A stretch of DNA of 64,000 bases from Rhabditoides inermis (GCA_963966185.1 CAWZYM010000409.1:850001-914000), one strand, 5' to 3'. Counted from the stretch's first letter, positions 32,454 to 44,439 are shown. Program-made: numbers and translations. Notes: generated from the letters alone by a model not told the origin.

Positions 32454-34750
32454 CCGATTTGTTGTTGTCTTAGACCTTAGACAGACTTGTTTTTCGCTTC
32501 GTCAATGCTTCGACCACTTCTACAAAACTGTCTGATATTGGATGAATTTACAATTTTCCTTCAAGTAATTATAGAAACATTGCTATTCATTGCAGGAAAC
32601 GGTCGGAAATGGCCGCGCCATCGGGGAGATCGGCTATTGTGAGTGCATGCGAATGTAGTAAGTGGTGTTGCAATGTAATAATAATAATAAAGAATCACAT
32701 CAGAAACCTCTCTCAGTGGCTATGTTTGCTCTGAACTGAAAAACATGTATTATTAACTTCAAGTTGTTATAGTATTGATTAAAACACTGATTTTCTCAAC
32801 AGCGTTTATTTTAATTTTCTCTTTTTTATTTTTTTTCTTCAAAAGTATTTTAGTCAATTACCACATCGCTGTGGCCGTAACTTAAAGAATTAATCCGGAC
32901 AATGTAATCTTGACTGATCTTCAGGTTGGGGTCGCTTTTGTTATCGTCAATGAAACCTTCTTTTAAAGGTAGTGTACCCTCTGAATCTGGGTGTATGCGT
33001 AGATATAACATGTCATTGTTTACGATTCAATGAGTATATTATGATTATTCAAATATACATTCTGAAACAAATTAGTTTTGAAAAATCATTTGAAAATATG
33101 GAGTGAGAAATCGTAGAATCTAATAACTTTTAATCAGCTCGGGGGTGTGTGCACAACTTGCACGAAGTTACACAATTTGAACACACTATCGGCTGTTTCA
33201 TTGAAGACAATTTATTTCCATGTGTTTATATTGTTTCTTATGTCATTCTTATTTTGGATAACATTTTTAATATGTGTTTCTTTTACGAATTTGGCGGGAA
33301 CAGCTGATAGAAAAATGATCTGCTAAACGCAGTAAGTTCTGTTTAAAAAAAGTTGCGTAAGTATGCGTATCATGTTGGATTGAAATAAATTTTTGATAAA
33401 TTTTAATTTCATTATTTTTCATTACAAACAACCACAAACGGCATGAAAATATTTCTAAAAGGCATTGATAATACATTCGTGATAATTTTTAATATGGGAT
33501 TCAGAGGGTACACTACCTTTAAAATTGTTTTAACTTGGAAAAATTATTTGTATTTTTACCATTTTTTGCGAAAACAGAACTTCAAAACTTGTATTCATTG
33601 AAAAGAACAAAAGCGACCTCATCCTAAAGTTAAGGGAATAATACGTTGTCCGGATACATCCTTTAACTTCATTAAAAATCATACGAAAAAGATGTGCTTG
33701 TTGCAAAGCACTCACATTTGCAATGCATTATATACTTGTAACGCATTATATATTCCACATCGTAAAGGTCAGCAAAAAAAACAAAACGGTCAAACAAGCA
33801 AAAAACAACAACAACAACAACAACATATAAATAACGTATTTGGTTTGAGTCTCGCAAGGACGGCGGTCGCTTCTCGATGTACGGACGAAGACGCTCCACT
33901 ATGGGTGAGGACATAGTATAGTAAGAACATACAAAACTATCTTCGAACTGGCATATGTAAAGTGACTGCCAATATCTTCGAAACTGACTTCGCAACTGCC
34001 TTTGAAAAACGACGAAACAATGTGTTTCGAAGGCGTTTTGAAGGGGCTGTTTCGAAGAGATAGACCACACCGTATGCATCTTCTATTGAAACGCCTTCAG
34101 AACACTTACAAAACCGTGTTTCGATTGCGTTCTTGGGGAAGATCTCGTTTCAAAAAAAAATAGACAAACCAGATTATTAACAACACAATCATCATCTACT
34201 TTTGTTGTTTATGGATTAATGTGAATTGTGAATGTGATTTGTTTTCAGTGCGCAAGAAGACGCTGACTCCACAGTCATCGGATAGTCTGGAGAAAAAAGG
34301 TGAGACGAGATGGTACGCTTTCTTACTTAGTGCACTGTCCTTTTTAAATACATATTATCCGGATGTGTAGAGCAAGCATGTCACGGGCGACTCGAACTCT
34401 TTCCGTTCGCGAATTGGGCAGATTGTCAAAGAAAAAACGGTCTGGAAGTTGCATTAATCACAAATCGCGATGTTTTAGTTTTTATGGCAAGATGTGAGGT
34501 ACTCCCGGAAACAAGTTACCATCCAAAATGTTACGATCTCGGAAAGTTCCGGAAGTGTCCTAATTGCAATCGATTGGAGTGATAGAAAGATAGAGTTAGA
34601 GAAGCATCGGTGCATGAGTGACACTCTTCTAGAAAGATCGTCTCGTTTCAGAATCTCAGCACTACGAGGATATGGAAAACTTCCATCGAGACAACGTGGG
34701 ATGGCGGCTGTATCACTGGGTCATAGATAATGTGGGTGGTTCGGGAGAAA

Positions 34751-34836
<86 letters not shown>

Positions 34837-37800
34837 GTCTGTCTCTCTCTCCCCTCTCTCTGTCTCTGTCTATATGTCTGTCTCTCTTGCTCTCTCCCTC
34901 TCTTTCCCCTCTCTTTCTAAACTATCTCTCTCCGCGCTCTCTCTCCCCCTCTCTCTTTCTCTCCCTCTCTCCCTCTCTTTCTCTCTCTCCCTCTCTCTCG
35001 AGATTTCTTCGCTTAATCATACACATGCTGACAACTTCAAATCAAATCAAATATTTATCCAGAATCGCTTATTCATGTACATATTGCACGCATGAGAGAT
35101 GGTTTGGTTAGCGCTAGGAAATGAGATCGTTCCATTTTCGGCGGTCGTTGGTCACTGTCCGTCTCCATTCTTTGCGAGCATGTGTCCTCGGTAGATCGAA
35201 GGCATCTACGAAGTCATCCTCCCACTCCTTGTGTGGTCGTCCAGGTCGTGCAGTCTTCTTGGGGGTCCAATTGACTGTAGCCTTTGCCCATCGATGGCCG
35301 TCCGCATTGTAGAGTCGTTCCGTGAACTTCCATTTCCGGTGTCGTACTTCTTGCAGAACGTCTTGTAGCCGAGTCATCTGCCGAATAGTGCTGCTCCGGA
35401 TCCGGTCGCGTAGGGTGACTCCCAGCATCTGGCGCTCCATCTTCCGCTGCGCAGTCCGTAGTCGCATGAGTTCGTTTTGGGGGAGACTCCATGTCTCACA
35501 TCCGTACGTCAAACAGGGAAGTACTCCGGCGCGAAAGACCTTCCTGCGGAGTCGCATCGGAGCTCGTCGTAGTGTCAAGAAGTGCTTGTGTCGTTGGAAC
35601 GCGGCCCAGCCACTCTGGATGCGGCGGGTGATCTCGTCCACGTCGTTCTTCTGACAGCTCAGCAACCTCCCGAGGTAGTTGAACTCGTCCACGTATTCAA
35701 TCCTCGTTCCGTCTAGGGTAATCTCCGTCTTGTGTGCGTTCGTCATCACCATCGTCTTCTTCCTGTTCACCTCCAGTCCGTACTTCTTGCTTTCCTCGGC
35801 AATGTCCTTGAGCATCCTTTCTGCTGCCGACGCAGATTTCGCGAAGACAGCCACGTCATCCGCATAGGCGAGGTGTGTCAGCTGCTTTCCGTCGATGTCG
35901 AAGCCGGCGCCGCTGTACTTGAAATCCAATGCCCTGTACACCTTCGCGAGAACGCTGTTGAAGATGTAAGGTGAGAGGGGGCAGCCTTGCCGAGCTCCTT
36001 TTCCGATAGAGATGTCAGCCTTCGAATGTCGTAGTGCCACTCGCGTCTTTCCAGTAGAGTACATTGCCTGCATCAGCCGTATGTAGCTCGCATCCATTTT
36101 GTCTTCTGCCAGAGAGCTCCATGCGTCGTCGAACTCCACACTGTCGTACGCCTTCTTGTAGTCGACGAATATAACGTACAGTTGTAGGTTGTAGCGGTGC
36201 GCACGGTAGATCATCTCTCGGCAGGCCAGGATTTGATCAGCACACGAGTATCCTTTGCGGAATCCCGCTTGCTCCGGCGGTTGATGGTCTTCCAGGGTCT
36301 TCTGTGTCCGTGCGAGTATGCACTTGACGAGCAGCTTCAGGATCGTAGAAGAGACAGCCACGGGTCGGTAGTTGCCGATGTCCTGACTGTCGCCCTTCTT
36401 GAAGAGAAGAGAGAGGATCGAGTCGGCCATTCCCTCCGCCACTTCTCCTCCCTCCAAACAGCGATTGAACAACGAGACGATCATCTCGAGCAGCGCGTCC
36501 GGTGAGTGAAGTAGCATCTCCGTGGACACGTAATCGGGGCCGGAAGAGACATTCCTTTTCATAGCGATTAGGACACTCCTCACTTCCTCCAGTGTAAACG
36601 GATCGGGTAGCGAGTTGACAGAGACGACAGGGGCGATGGCACGAACAGTAGAGTAGAGGTTATTGTAGAAGTCAGTGATGATCTTCTCCACCTCTCGGGG
36701 ATCCGCCGTAGATGACGAACCGTCCGCAGTCTTCAGTCGGCCAATAACTTGTCGAGTTGTCTCCATCTTTCGCAGGGCCTTCTTGTTAGCAATTCCCTTT
36801 CTGTATAGCCGCAGGTGGTGCGCGGCGAGATCCTCCTTGATGCTCCGGCGCAGTTCTTGATTCAGCCGGGTGATGTCAGCATGCGCAGTAGGCGTGCCCA
36901 GATTGAGCAGACGCCGTCGCTGCTTGAACATGTCGAGGGTAGCCTGTGAGAGTCGTCGTGGTGGTGGCTCCTCGGTTGTGGCCGCCTTCTCCGCGTCTCG
37001 TAACTGCTCGCAGATATCCACGTAGGCAGCAGTCACAGTCGGCAGAGTTGGGGGCGAGCGGGTATGCAAATGTGCTTCTAGACCGTGGCGGTACATTGCC
37101 CAGTCGGTCCTTCGGCTCATTGCCTTCTTGCGATGGGGGCGGTGCGGTGGTAGTGCCGTTCGCAGTGTCATCCGCACGAGAGAGTGGTCGGATGTGAAAT
37201 TGAACTGGGGTTCCACACTGCATTTCACAACACCGCGCAGAGACAGAGATCGTAGAAGAATGTAATCGAGCTTGGAGTGGTCGCCAAGTGGTGAAGCATA
37301 CGTCCACCGACGGACCATCCGCGCCTTGAAGAAGGTGCTGGCAGCGCGTCAGCCTTCCGATTCCATCCATTCCGCGAGTGTGTCTCCGCGGGCGTTGCGC
37401 GATCCATAGCCGTACTGGCCGCAGCACCGCTCATCAGGATGGCAGCGCTGCCCCAGCTTGGCATTGAAGTCGCCCAGGAGTACTGTACGAATGCGGCGGT
37501 GATGCCGGCCAGCGCTCCTCCGGGAAGGGGCATAGCACTCACGTACAGTCTCCAGGGTGTCCTCGTACTCCTTGTCCGTGTAGCCAGAGTGTGGCAGGTA
37601 CGCGGAGATGAGGCGCAGAGTGTACTTGTCCAGGTCAATGTCGATGTAGCAGATGCGCTCTGACACGGCCACGAACTGACTGACGAGGGGAACCAGGCGT
37701 GGGGACACCAGGAAGCCCACTCCCCAGTAGGTCGATGGCACGTAGTAGAAATCGTAGCGGGAGCGGTTGAGGAGCAGATGGCCGGAGCCTCCTTTCTTCA

Positions 37801-38117
37801 CTTCGCACACCGCCACGACGTCGAGGGTGGTCTTGAGTTCCTCCAGAGCGGCTTCCATCTCCGTGATGCGGGCGTCAGAACCGAGGCCGGGGGACCAACA
37901 GTTCTGCGCACCGATATGGATTCGATCCATTTCTCGAGCTACTACCGCGCCTTGCTCAAGGGTACTGCGGAGGATTATTTCAACCCGACCGCGCGATGCG
38001 TGCGGAGAAGAAATAATAAGCTGACAACTGATATGAACCATTATGCATTTTAGGAACACAATAAGACGGATCCCTTCGGTCTGAAAGAGAACTCATCGTC
38101 AACGGTGGGAGCGAGCG

Positions 38118-38172
<55 letters not shown>

Positions 38173-38359
38173 AAGAGAGAGAGAGGAGACAGAGAGAGAG
38201 AGAGAGAGAGAGATTTCCTCTTCTTCGCAGGTCGACCGCTTCGCTCGTGTGGCTTTGCCTGTCGTCTTTATGGCAGTCGTCCTTCTCTACTATCAATTCT
38301 ATGTCAACTCACCATTCGATTTTGATTTCTCGCAACTCCACAAGCCTATAAGACCGTAG
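27897..38359 (+). CDS. GABA-receptor-like Cys-loop ligand-gated ion channel subunit (GRD/LGC type)
   Basis: Twenty exons in consistent phase: 27897-28039, 28109-28203, 28299-28356, 28411-28470, 28536-28620, 28888-28944, 29182-29286, 29335-29397, 29555-29672, 29798-29868, 29972-30053, 30246-30307, 30503-30584, 31753-31807, 32178-32217, 32295-32386, 32596-32657, 34249-34299, 34652-34731, 38231-38359 (529 residues). Signal peptide MRLVYFFLCYKFAICG; N-terminal helix ILNSLLENYDKNLHP; FYFRQ-type motif CYFRQNWRDE; Cys-loop Cys187-Cys203; ELPQF strand; M1 about 276-302, M2 about 309-331 (RIGLGITSVLTMTF), M3 about 335-365; a cytoplasmic loop of about 120 residues; M4 RFARVALPVVFMAVVLLYYQ near the C terminus. 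The pre-M2 sequence NREATGDRIGLG carries G-D-R where anion channels have P-A-R, and the Cys-loop has 15 instead of 13 intervening residues. Insect GRD is the closest family I recognise. Expected at neuronal or muscle plasma membrane as a pentamer subunit; ligand and ion selectivity are inferred. Confidence 0.95.
28946..29171. repeat. GA microsatellite in channel intron 6
   Basis: Over 220 bp of (GA)n with GGG and CAA interruptions, ending 11 bp before the next exon. Confidence 0.95.
30066..30230. repeat. CT microsatellite in channel intron 11
   Basis: A pyrimidine run filling most of the intron inside the M2-coding region. Confidence 0.95.
30590..31683 (+). mobile_element. Composite element copy 1: MITE + polypyrimidine block + terminal hairpin (channel intron 13)
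   Basis: Begins ATTATCTTTTAA with a palindromic MITE-like unit (inverted counterpart AAAAGATAAT at about 30,885), then 'tttttgttgaat...ttcatacatgttcttctctc', about 250 bp of TCTC(G/T)TTC repeats, then a unique block ('cagcagagggctagctatca') and a terminal hairpin AGAGAGGGCGCTGCGCGCCC ending ..CTCTAA|T. It occupies all but about 74 bp of the intron. The same ordered modules occur at 54,699-57,716. The hairpin plus CTAA|T end is Helitron-like, but the hairpin spacing is atypical; classification open. Confidence 0.8.
32963..33522. mobile_element. TTAA-flanked MITE in channel intron 17
   Basis: TTAA at both ends; inverted termini AGGTAGTGTACCCTCTGAAT. Same terminal family as the palindrome-centre MITE. 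No ORF. Confidence 0.8.
34752..35000. repeat. CT microsatellite in channel intron 19
   Basis: About 80 bp of pure (CT)n followed by imperfect TGTCTCTC and CCCTCTCT variants. Confidence 0.95.
35025..37970 (-). mobile_element. RTE-clade non-LTR retrotransposon, nearly full length, in the last channel intron
   Basis: Endonuclease-RT ORF, short 5' leader, and a short 3' tail ending in AAATATTTGATTTGATTTGA-like sequence on the minus strand. Inserted antisense to the channel gene. A 5'-leader fragment ('agtacccttgagcaaggcgc') also occurs at about 44,233. The near-intact frame implies recent insertion. Confidence 0.85.
35114..37930 (-). pseudogene. RTE endonuclease-reverse transcriptase with a single in-frame TGA
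   Basis: From ATG 37,930 (MDRIHIGAQNC) one frame of 938 codons runs to a stop at 35,114, interrupted only by TGA at 37,349-37,351. APE-type endonuclease motifs: CEVKK, LLGDFNAKLG and SDHSLVRM. RT motifs: LFKKGDSQDIGNYRPVAVSS, PPEQAGFRKGYSCADQI, FVDYKKAYDS, GARQGCPLSPYIF and catalytic YADDVAVFA. The C-terminal region has the WARATV/KWND type tail. Length and order match RTE elements. The single nonsense codon separates endonuclease from RT, so this copy is probably inactive unless TGA is read through. Confidence 0.9.
38110..38215. repeat. GA microsatellite before the last channel exon
   Basis: About 100 bp of GA with AAAGAGAG interruptions, ending 15 bp upstream of the final exon. Confidence 0.95.
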
Positions 38360-38366
38360 ACATGCT

Positions 38367-38372
<6 letters not shown>

Positions 38373-38430
<58 letters not shown>
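38373..38430. repeat. (TA)n microsatellite in the channel 3' UTR
   Basis: About 29 TA units starting 14 bp after the channel stop codon. Confidence 0.95.
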
Positions 38431-38433
<3 letters not shown>

Positions 38434-38529
38434 GATCGGCGCGAAGCGCCGATCGTTTGGGTCTTATCCAGCGGCGCGCAAAGTCGCTCGGCCGCAGGGC
38501 CGCCAAAATCGCTTGTAAGTCATTTAAAT

Positions 38530-38535
38530 AATAAA
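38530..38535 (+). terminator. Candidate poly(A) signal of the channel gene
   Basis: AATAAA, 171 bp after the stop codon; the first canonical signal downstream. Confidence 0.5.
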
Positions 38536-38881
38536 TGTTTCAGTATTATATCATGATATTGTCTCTAAATCGTCCGTTGAACAACTATAAACCAAAACAA
38601 AACATGAAACAATAGTTTAAGACCCAAAAGGTTAGGTCTGCACGTCTGTGAGGTATGCTGCTGGTCGCTGATTCGCTGAAAGACCCGCTCACTAGCCCCG
38701 CCCCCGCGCGCTCATTGGTTCGTGATGCGGAATGTGTGCGGGAGAGCGCGATAATGTGCCCACTGTTTGTGATTTGCGTCGTTGTTCACGCGCGTTGTAT
38801 TGTTGTTGTTATTTTTGTTGTTTAAAATACAATAGCGTTTGAAAAAAAGAAAATTTCTTCGAAATTCAACAAAAGGACATT

Positions 38882-39416
38882 CATTCTCTTTTAAAAAGTA
38901 CAAGCGTAAAGCACCTCTGTTTGGGTCTATCTCAATTCAACAAAAGCACATGCATAAAACTATTATTTCTACACTAAACTATAAACACAAACCTGCTATC
39001 TCAAAACGATCACAAATACATTGACAATAAAATGCAAAGCTGAATATACTATTGCACACACACACACACATTATATACTCACATTCTATCAACCCATTTA
39101 TCAAATGAGTCATCTATCATCTATCAAAAAGCTCTTGTATTTGTCTACATTCAAAAATAATGAAAACATCATTGTAAACTAAACGATTGTTCTATAGATA
39201 TTTATTGATTCTCACAATGCTTTCATGAGAAATAAGAAAGTATATTATATAGCCCCTGTTGATAAATTAGCGATAAAGTATACGTTTCTACAAATCGTTT
39301 GAGAGAGCAGGTTTGTGTTTATAGTTTAGTGTAGAAATAATAGTTTTATGCATGTGCTTTTGTTGAATTGAGATAGACCCAAACAGAGGTGCTTTACGCT
39401 TGTACTTTTTAAAAGA

Positions 39417-39425
<9 letters not shown>
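38882..39425. mobile_element. MITE with about 115-bp inverted repeats
   Basis: 38,882-38,997 and 39,307-39,425 are inverted copies beginning ATTCTCTTTTAAAAAGTAC. The terminus resembles that of the MITE unit inside the composite elements (ATTATCTTTTAAAAGTAC), so they are probably related families. The right end abuts a (TA)n run (39,419-39,452). No ORF. Confidence 0.85.
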
Positions 39426-39454
<29 letters not shown>

Positions 39455-40470
39455 CAGGAAAAAGAAGATGAAAATATTCAAATCACCATGGCGATATCTA
39501 GTGGTTCAGTTTTTTTAGTGTTCTCATCCAGATTGTATAAATGAAATTGGTACTTTATGCAGAAGACAACGCATTAGCAATGTCAGAGATATTTTCAAAG
39601 TTTGTAATATGAGTCATACTGTATTTCAATATGAAGTATAATAAAATACTATTACACTATTGTTTAGTTTGTTTCAATATCTTCATGCGTTTTCGAGATA
39701 TGCGCGCCTAAAGCGCGTCGTTTGGTGCGCGCGCGGCACAGAAATCAGACAGAGAGAGGTTCAGAGAGGTTAGGCTCCGCCCACTTTTTGACTTACAGAA
39801 TACAGTTTTTGTATGATAATGTGCGTCGTTTGAGACTGCGTGATGCCGGAAAAATTGTGCCATCTAAGCCCCGCCCCCTCGGCATCCCTACAACGCATAT
39901 GTTTGTTATGATAACGATACTACGTAGATTATCTTTTTTAAACATTGTTCACCTGACAAATTTTCGGAAACGTATCATAAAGTATCAATTGAGAACTCTT
40001 AATAGTATTATCATACTTTGACTCATCAGACTAGACTTGTTTCATGTACAAGATAAACATGGTATTGATGACGCCAAATGTCCGTTCAAGTGAAGAATCA
40101 TATCTAACCACTCCTTTATTTTCAATAACGCATGCCTATACACTACAGTGATGACTTAACAGAAACCAGTATGTATCTTCGCCAGCAGATCATCATTGAT
40201 CCATCCAAGCACATTGATCCATTGTTCTCGGTCGGCCCCCTATAGTCACGCCCACACTGGCCACTCTCTCATCTCGTCATCTTTCATCCATCTCTCTGTA
40301 TTTGTGTATGTTAGTAACATATGTGTTGTTGTGTACCAATAACAACGATCTTATCAGATTGCGAAGCGCGCAACAAATGAACGACGACGTTATTTGTGAT
40401 GTCACGGCTAAAAGAAATCGAATCATTTAATGGATACGTTTCGTTTTGACAATATAGTTTAACGAAATAG
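39455..40470. other. Intergenic, nothing firm
   Basis: Only short ORFs. A segment at 39,976-40,012 ('tatcaattgagaactcttaatagtattat') nearly repeats one at 28,747-28,775, indicating a shared dispersed repeat. Confidence 0.4.
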
Positions 40471-40479
40471 GAGTTGCAG

Positions 40480-41040
40480 ACAAGATCCGGACCGGCTCGA
40501 CCACAGATTCCTTCTCCGTGCCTTTGAGATGCTCAACGCCGAGGAGGGATACCCGGCTGCGCTATCCGACTGCTACGACGACAAACAACTGCTTCTGATA
40601 AGGTGCTGGGGATAGCTGTGCGGAGTGAAGCAGGGCGACACCGTGTCCCCAGTGCTTCATCGCCGCGCTGAAAGTCGTATTCTGCTTACTCGACTGGAGC
40701 GACTACGGCCTTCGAGTGGACGGAGAGAAGCTGAACCACCCGCGTTTTGCTGACGACATCGTGCTGATCACCGAGACGATGGCAGATGCTGAACGGATGC
40801 TGAACGAGCTGAACACGTAGAGCGAGAAGGACGGACTGTGCATAAACATAGGCAAGGCGCAGTTTATCCGAGGCATTTGAGAAGTTCGACAAATACATTT
40901 ACCTTGGACAGACCATAAATGCGAAAATCACTTTTACCTCGAGCTGGCGAGAAGAACAAGAGCAGGATGGGCGGCAGTCGGCGACATCAAGGAGACTTGT
41001 GCACGCTGAACGACAAACACCTCAAAGTGAACCTGTTCAA
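40480..41040 (+). pseudogene. RTE reverse transcriptase relic
   Basis: Multiple frames preserve RTE landmarks: C/GVKQGD near 40,622, YGLRVDGEKLNHPRFADDIV near 40,695-40,760 (catalytic F-A-D-D), MADAERMLNELN, then IYLGQTI and DIKETCARLNDKHLKVNLFN. Frameshifts and stops (for example TAG at about 40,819) make it dead. It is a different subfamily from the intronic RTE. Confidence 0.8.
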
Positions 41041-41289
41041 CACGCACAATCAAACTAATCAACATTTTAAAATTATTTGTGAAAGACTTCTACAAACACA
41101 TTGTTTATCAAATACAATATAAGTATAAAAAAGATCGATACCGAAAATGTACGCAATCTGAAAAGACAACACGTTTCTCTCAAAGAACTGCATAGCATGT
41201 TTCACATTCGGAAAAAAACAAGACTTTTCTGTTTGAGCACCCTGCTACATATAACTTTGATTTTTCACCGGCTATTTATCTTGGGAAAA

Positions 41290-41590
41290 ACATCGATGGT
41301 TTAGTAGTTTAGTTTTCGCAGATATGTGAAACAAACACACATTATAAATCAGAACCTTTATGCAGCTTTACAATGTTTGAACAACAACGTAACAATCTGT
41401 TATAATGTTTTGTAAAAATTGAAAAGACGTCTCTTTTTTATCTCTCGTACTCTCCTCTTCTTCCAATCGATACTATGTAGCAGCTTGTCCACAGTACACC
41501 AAACGGTGAACTTATAAAAAAACTGTTGCAACATTTGTGAACATATATCGGATCATCTGATTATCTGAACGAAATATCGACTATTATAGA
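41290..41590 (-). pseudogene. Partial duplicate of the peroxidasin last exon and 3' flank
   Basis: This block matches 45,185-45,480 over about 300 bp (shared 'ctttatgcagc', 'gaacaacaacgtaacaat', 'gtccacagtacaccaaacgg'). On the minus strand it still reads FTVWCTVDK where the real last exon reads KSTVWCTVDKHCEL, but the acceptor CAG and the terminal HC-EL are lost. Confidence 0.75.
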
Positions 41591-41689
41591 TTACTGTTTT
41601 TTATCCCATAATTGGTTCAACAATAGTGCATACAATCAAACCAACAATTTCGGCAAGGATAGGCACACATGGGAGCAAGAAACTACTGA

Positions 41690-43650
41690 TAAGGCGCAGC
41701 GTAAACTGCGAAACGCTTTTTTTTTCGTGTTAATGTAAGCGTGAAGCAAAACTAATCAACGGTAACAATAAACGCGCATTATACAAGGACGTTAGAAAAA
41801 AAAAGTTTCCTGCTGATGGTATCAGCTCGCTGTCACACAATGGTGAGTTGGTCCATGATTCGAGGGAAAAGGCGGAGGTGTTCGGGAAATACTTCGACTC
41901 GATATTCTCTGGTGGGAGTGTTGCTCCGACCGGCTCTGCCCTTCCCTCTTTCTCGAATCAACTCACCATGATTGACGTTTCGTATGCACTTGTTCACAAG
42001 ACTATACAACAATTGGGTTCAAAAATCAATACCAGTCCCGATGGAATCACTCACACGTTTTTGAAAAATACAGTTGATACAATAAGTCTCCCGCTTTCGA
42101 TTCTTTTTTCTATGTCTCTATCAGTGTGCGCTATCCCCAATATTTGGAAAGTCGCTTATATAAAACCGCTGTATAAAAAGGGTTCTCGTGATAATCCAGC
42201 CAACTATCGTCCCATTAGCCTAACAAGTAGTGTAGCGAAACTATTAGAGCAAATTATAGTCAGGCAACTGACTGCTTTTCTCGAGTTCAATAGCTTGATT
42301 TCTTCTAGACAGTTTGGTTTTCGTCAAAATAGGTCTACCAACGCACAGCTTATTGAATGTTATAGTCACTGGCTGAAACATATTTCCAATGACCTTGTTA
42401 TTGATTGTATTTATTTTGACTTTAAAAAAGCTTTCGACACAATGAATCATAAACTAATATTCAAAAAGTTGCATTCGCTGGGCATTCGTGGAAACGTTCT
42501 CGGGTGGATTCGAGCCTTCCTTTCTGACCGTTGCCAACAAGTTATGGTTGGAGATGAGCTCTCGTCTCCTCGACTCGTCAACTGTGGTGTGCCGCAGGGG
42601 TCGTGTCTTGGACCCATACTCTTCAATATCTTTATCAATAATATTGTTGATAGCCTGCCTGATTATGTCGAGTATGCTCTATACGCAGACGATTTGAAAA
42701 TATACTTCGCTTTTGATCCGAGTGATATTTTGGCTAAACTTATGTTTCAAAAAGCAATCGACGCTGTCGCAAAGTAGGCTTTAGAATGGGGTCTGCAGAT
42801 CTTCACTGAGAAAACGCAGATACTGCACATAGGCCGCCGAAATCCCAAACAAACATGAGTATACAGCACATGGCACTACGCTCGCACCTGCTAACTCTGT
42901 AAGGGACCTTGGTGTGACTATGTGTGGGTCCTTGATTTGCGAAGACCATTTTGCAAACATTGTTAAAGGCACCCTAAATGCCATAAATGATTTTCTGAGA
43001 GTTTATCGTACAAGAGACTTGAAGGTTCTTGTCACCGCTTACACAACGTACTTCCGCTGCGAGCTACATAGAGTATTGTACTGAATTGTGGAACCCTCAG
43101 GATGTGGGAACAGTGAACTTGATCGAGTCAGTGCAGCGATACCATACGCGCCGAATATGTCGTCGCGCTGGCTTGTTCTCGCTCACCTATCCCCAACGCC
43201 TCCAGCTTCTTGGCTTTCAAACTCTTGAACAACGCCGCTTTATAAACGACGTAGTGTACATTCACAAGGTTATTACTAAAACCACCTCTCTTAATTATTC
43301 TGTTTTTTTTAACACTAGTCCCAACTCGGTCGCGCACATCTCACAAATATCGTCTTTTGCCATCATATGACTCGTTTCTGCGGAGCAGCGCGTTCTTTCA
43401 GAGAGTTTATGGAGTTTGGAACTCACTTCCATCTGATATTGTTGAATCTGCGAAAACCAGCAACGTGAAATCCCACTTAGTAGACAATCCCCATTTGCAT
43501 CCCATGTCTAAAATTCGATATTTGTAGTTTACTTATTGTCTACTCTTCGAATGTTTCTTTTTTTTCCTGTTTCACTATCCTACCGTAAGCACTGTTATGT
43601 TTCCTATGATGCATATGTTAAGTACTCAACACGGTAATAAACTATTTATT
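41690..43650 (+). pseudogene. LINE (jockey/CR1-like) retrotransposon relic
   Basis: Coding text starts near 41,770 and is open to TAG at 42,775. RT motifs: YKKGSRDNPANYRPISLTSS, QFGFRQNRSTNAQL, YFDFKKAFDT, GVPQGSCLGPILF and YADDLKI. Downstream the frame is broken, but SYIEYCTELWNPQDVG and RLQLLGFQTLEQRR mark the RT tail. It ends near AATAAA at about 43,637. It is 5'-truncated and related to, but distinct from, the element at 9.9-15.5 kb. Confidence 0.9.
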
Positions 43651-43739
43651 CATTAAAAAAGGAATATGCAACAAAAACACAAACACAAGGATGTATGTAC
43701 ATGCTACCGTAATGATTAGATGAGTATAAACAATCACGA

Positions 43740-44388
43740 GTCTTTCAGTAAGTGTTCATTCAACACACTTATCATACGCAGCATCCACCACTAATGAGTG
43801 ATTTGCTCGCCGGTAGCATGAACGATGCCATTTGCTGGCAGACGGTGGGGCGAATAAAAGGAGGCGAGCGGGAATGGAGGACACATTGGAAGGTCATGGC
43901 AGACCTGGAGAAGGAGGAGAAGGGCGGAGACATGGAGAAGCTCACCGCCCGCGCGAGCTGGTACGGTGCATCGATACCGTAGCCCCACCACAGCTCCCGT
44001 TCCAGGATACACAACAAGCGCTCCAGCACCGCCAAGAGATCACTTCAAACAAGGTACTGTAGGCGTTTCCTGAATTCGTGGAATAGCCACTTCAGACCAA
44101 GTCGAGGGACGAGCGCAAGGAGGCGTCGCCGAACAAGGAGAAGGTCCACTGTGGACTATCCACGCGCAGGGGACTCGCTCACACTTCTTGTGTCTTTATT
44201 AATTCAACGTGTATTATATGTGACCATCACTCCGCCAGTACCCTTGAGCAAGGCGCGGTAGTAGCTCATTTTGTTTTAGTTTTACCATTTTTAACTTTGT
44301 CACACAATCGTATTATCACTTATTTCGCCAGTGTCCATCCGCAATTTCTTGCATACTCTATCAAACATACATGCGATAAACTTAAAAA

Positions 44389-44390
<2 letters not shown>
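43740..44390. other. Intergenic with unassigned ORF fragments and an RTE 5'-leader piece
   Basis: An ORF fragment reading GREWRTHWKVMADLEKEEKG-like text (43,850-43,980) is not assignable. About 44,226-44,264 matches the leader of the RTE at 37.93-37.97 kb in reverse orientation. Confidence 0.4.

Positions 44391-44393
<3 letters not shown>

Positions 44394-44437
<44 letters not shown>
44394..44437. repeat. (TA)n microsatellite
   Basis: About 21 TA units, 95 bp upstream of the ORF at 44,532. Confidence 0.95.

Positions 44438-44439
<2 letters not shown>

Noticed and set aside
36876..37427. 183-codon minus-strand ORF overlapping the RTE
   Set aside because: Out of frame with the endonuclease-RT ORF and without its own domain.
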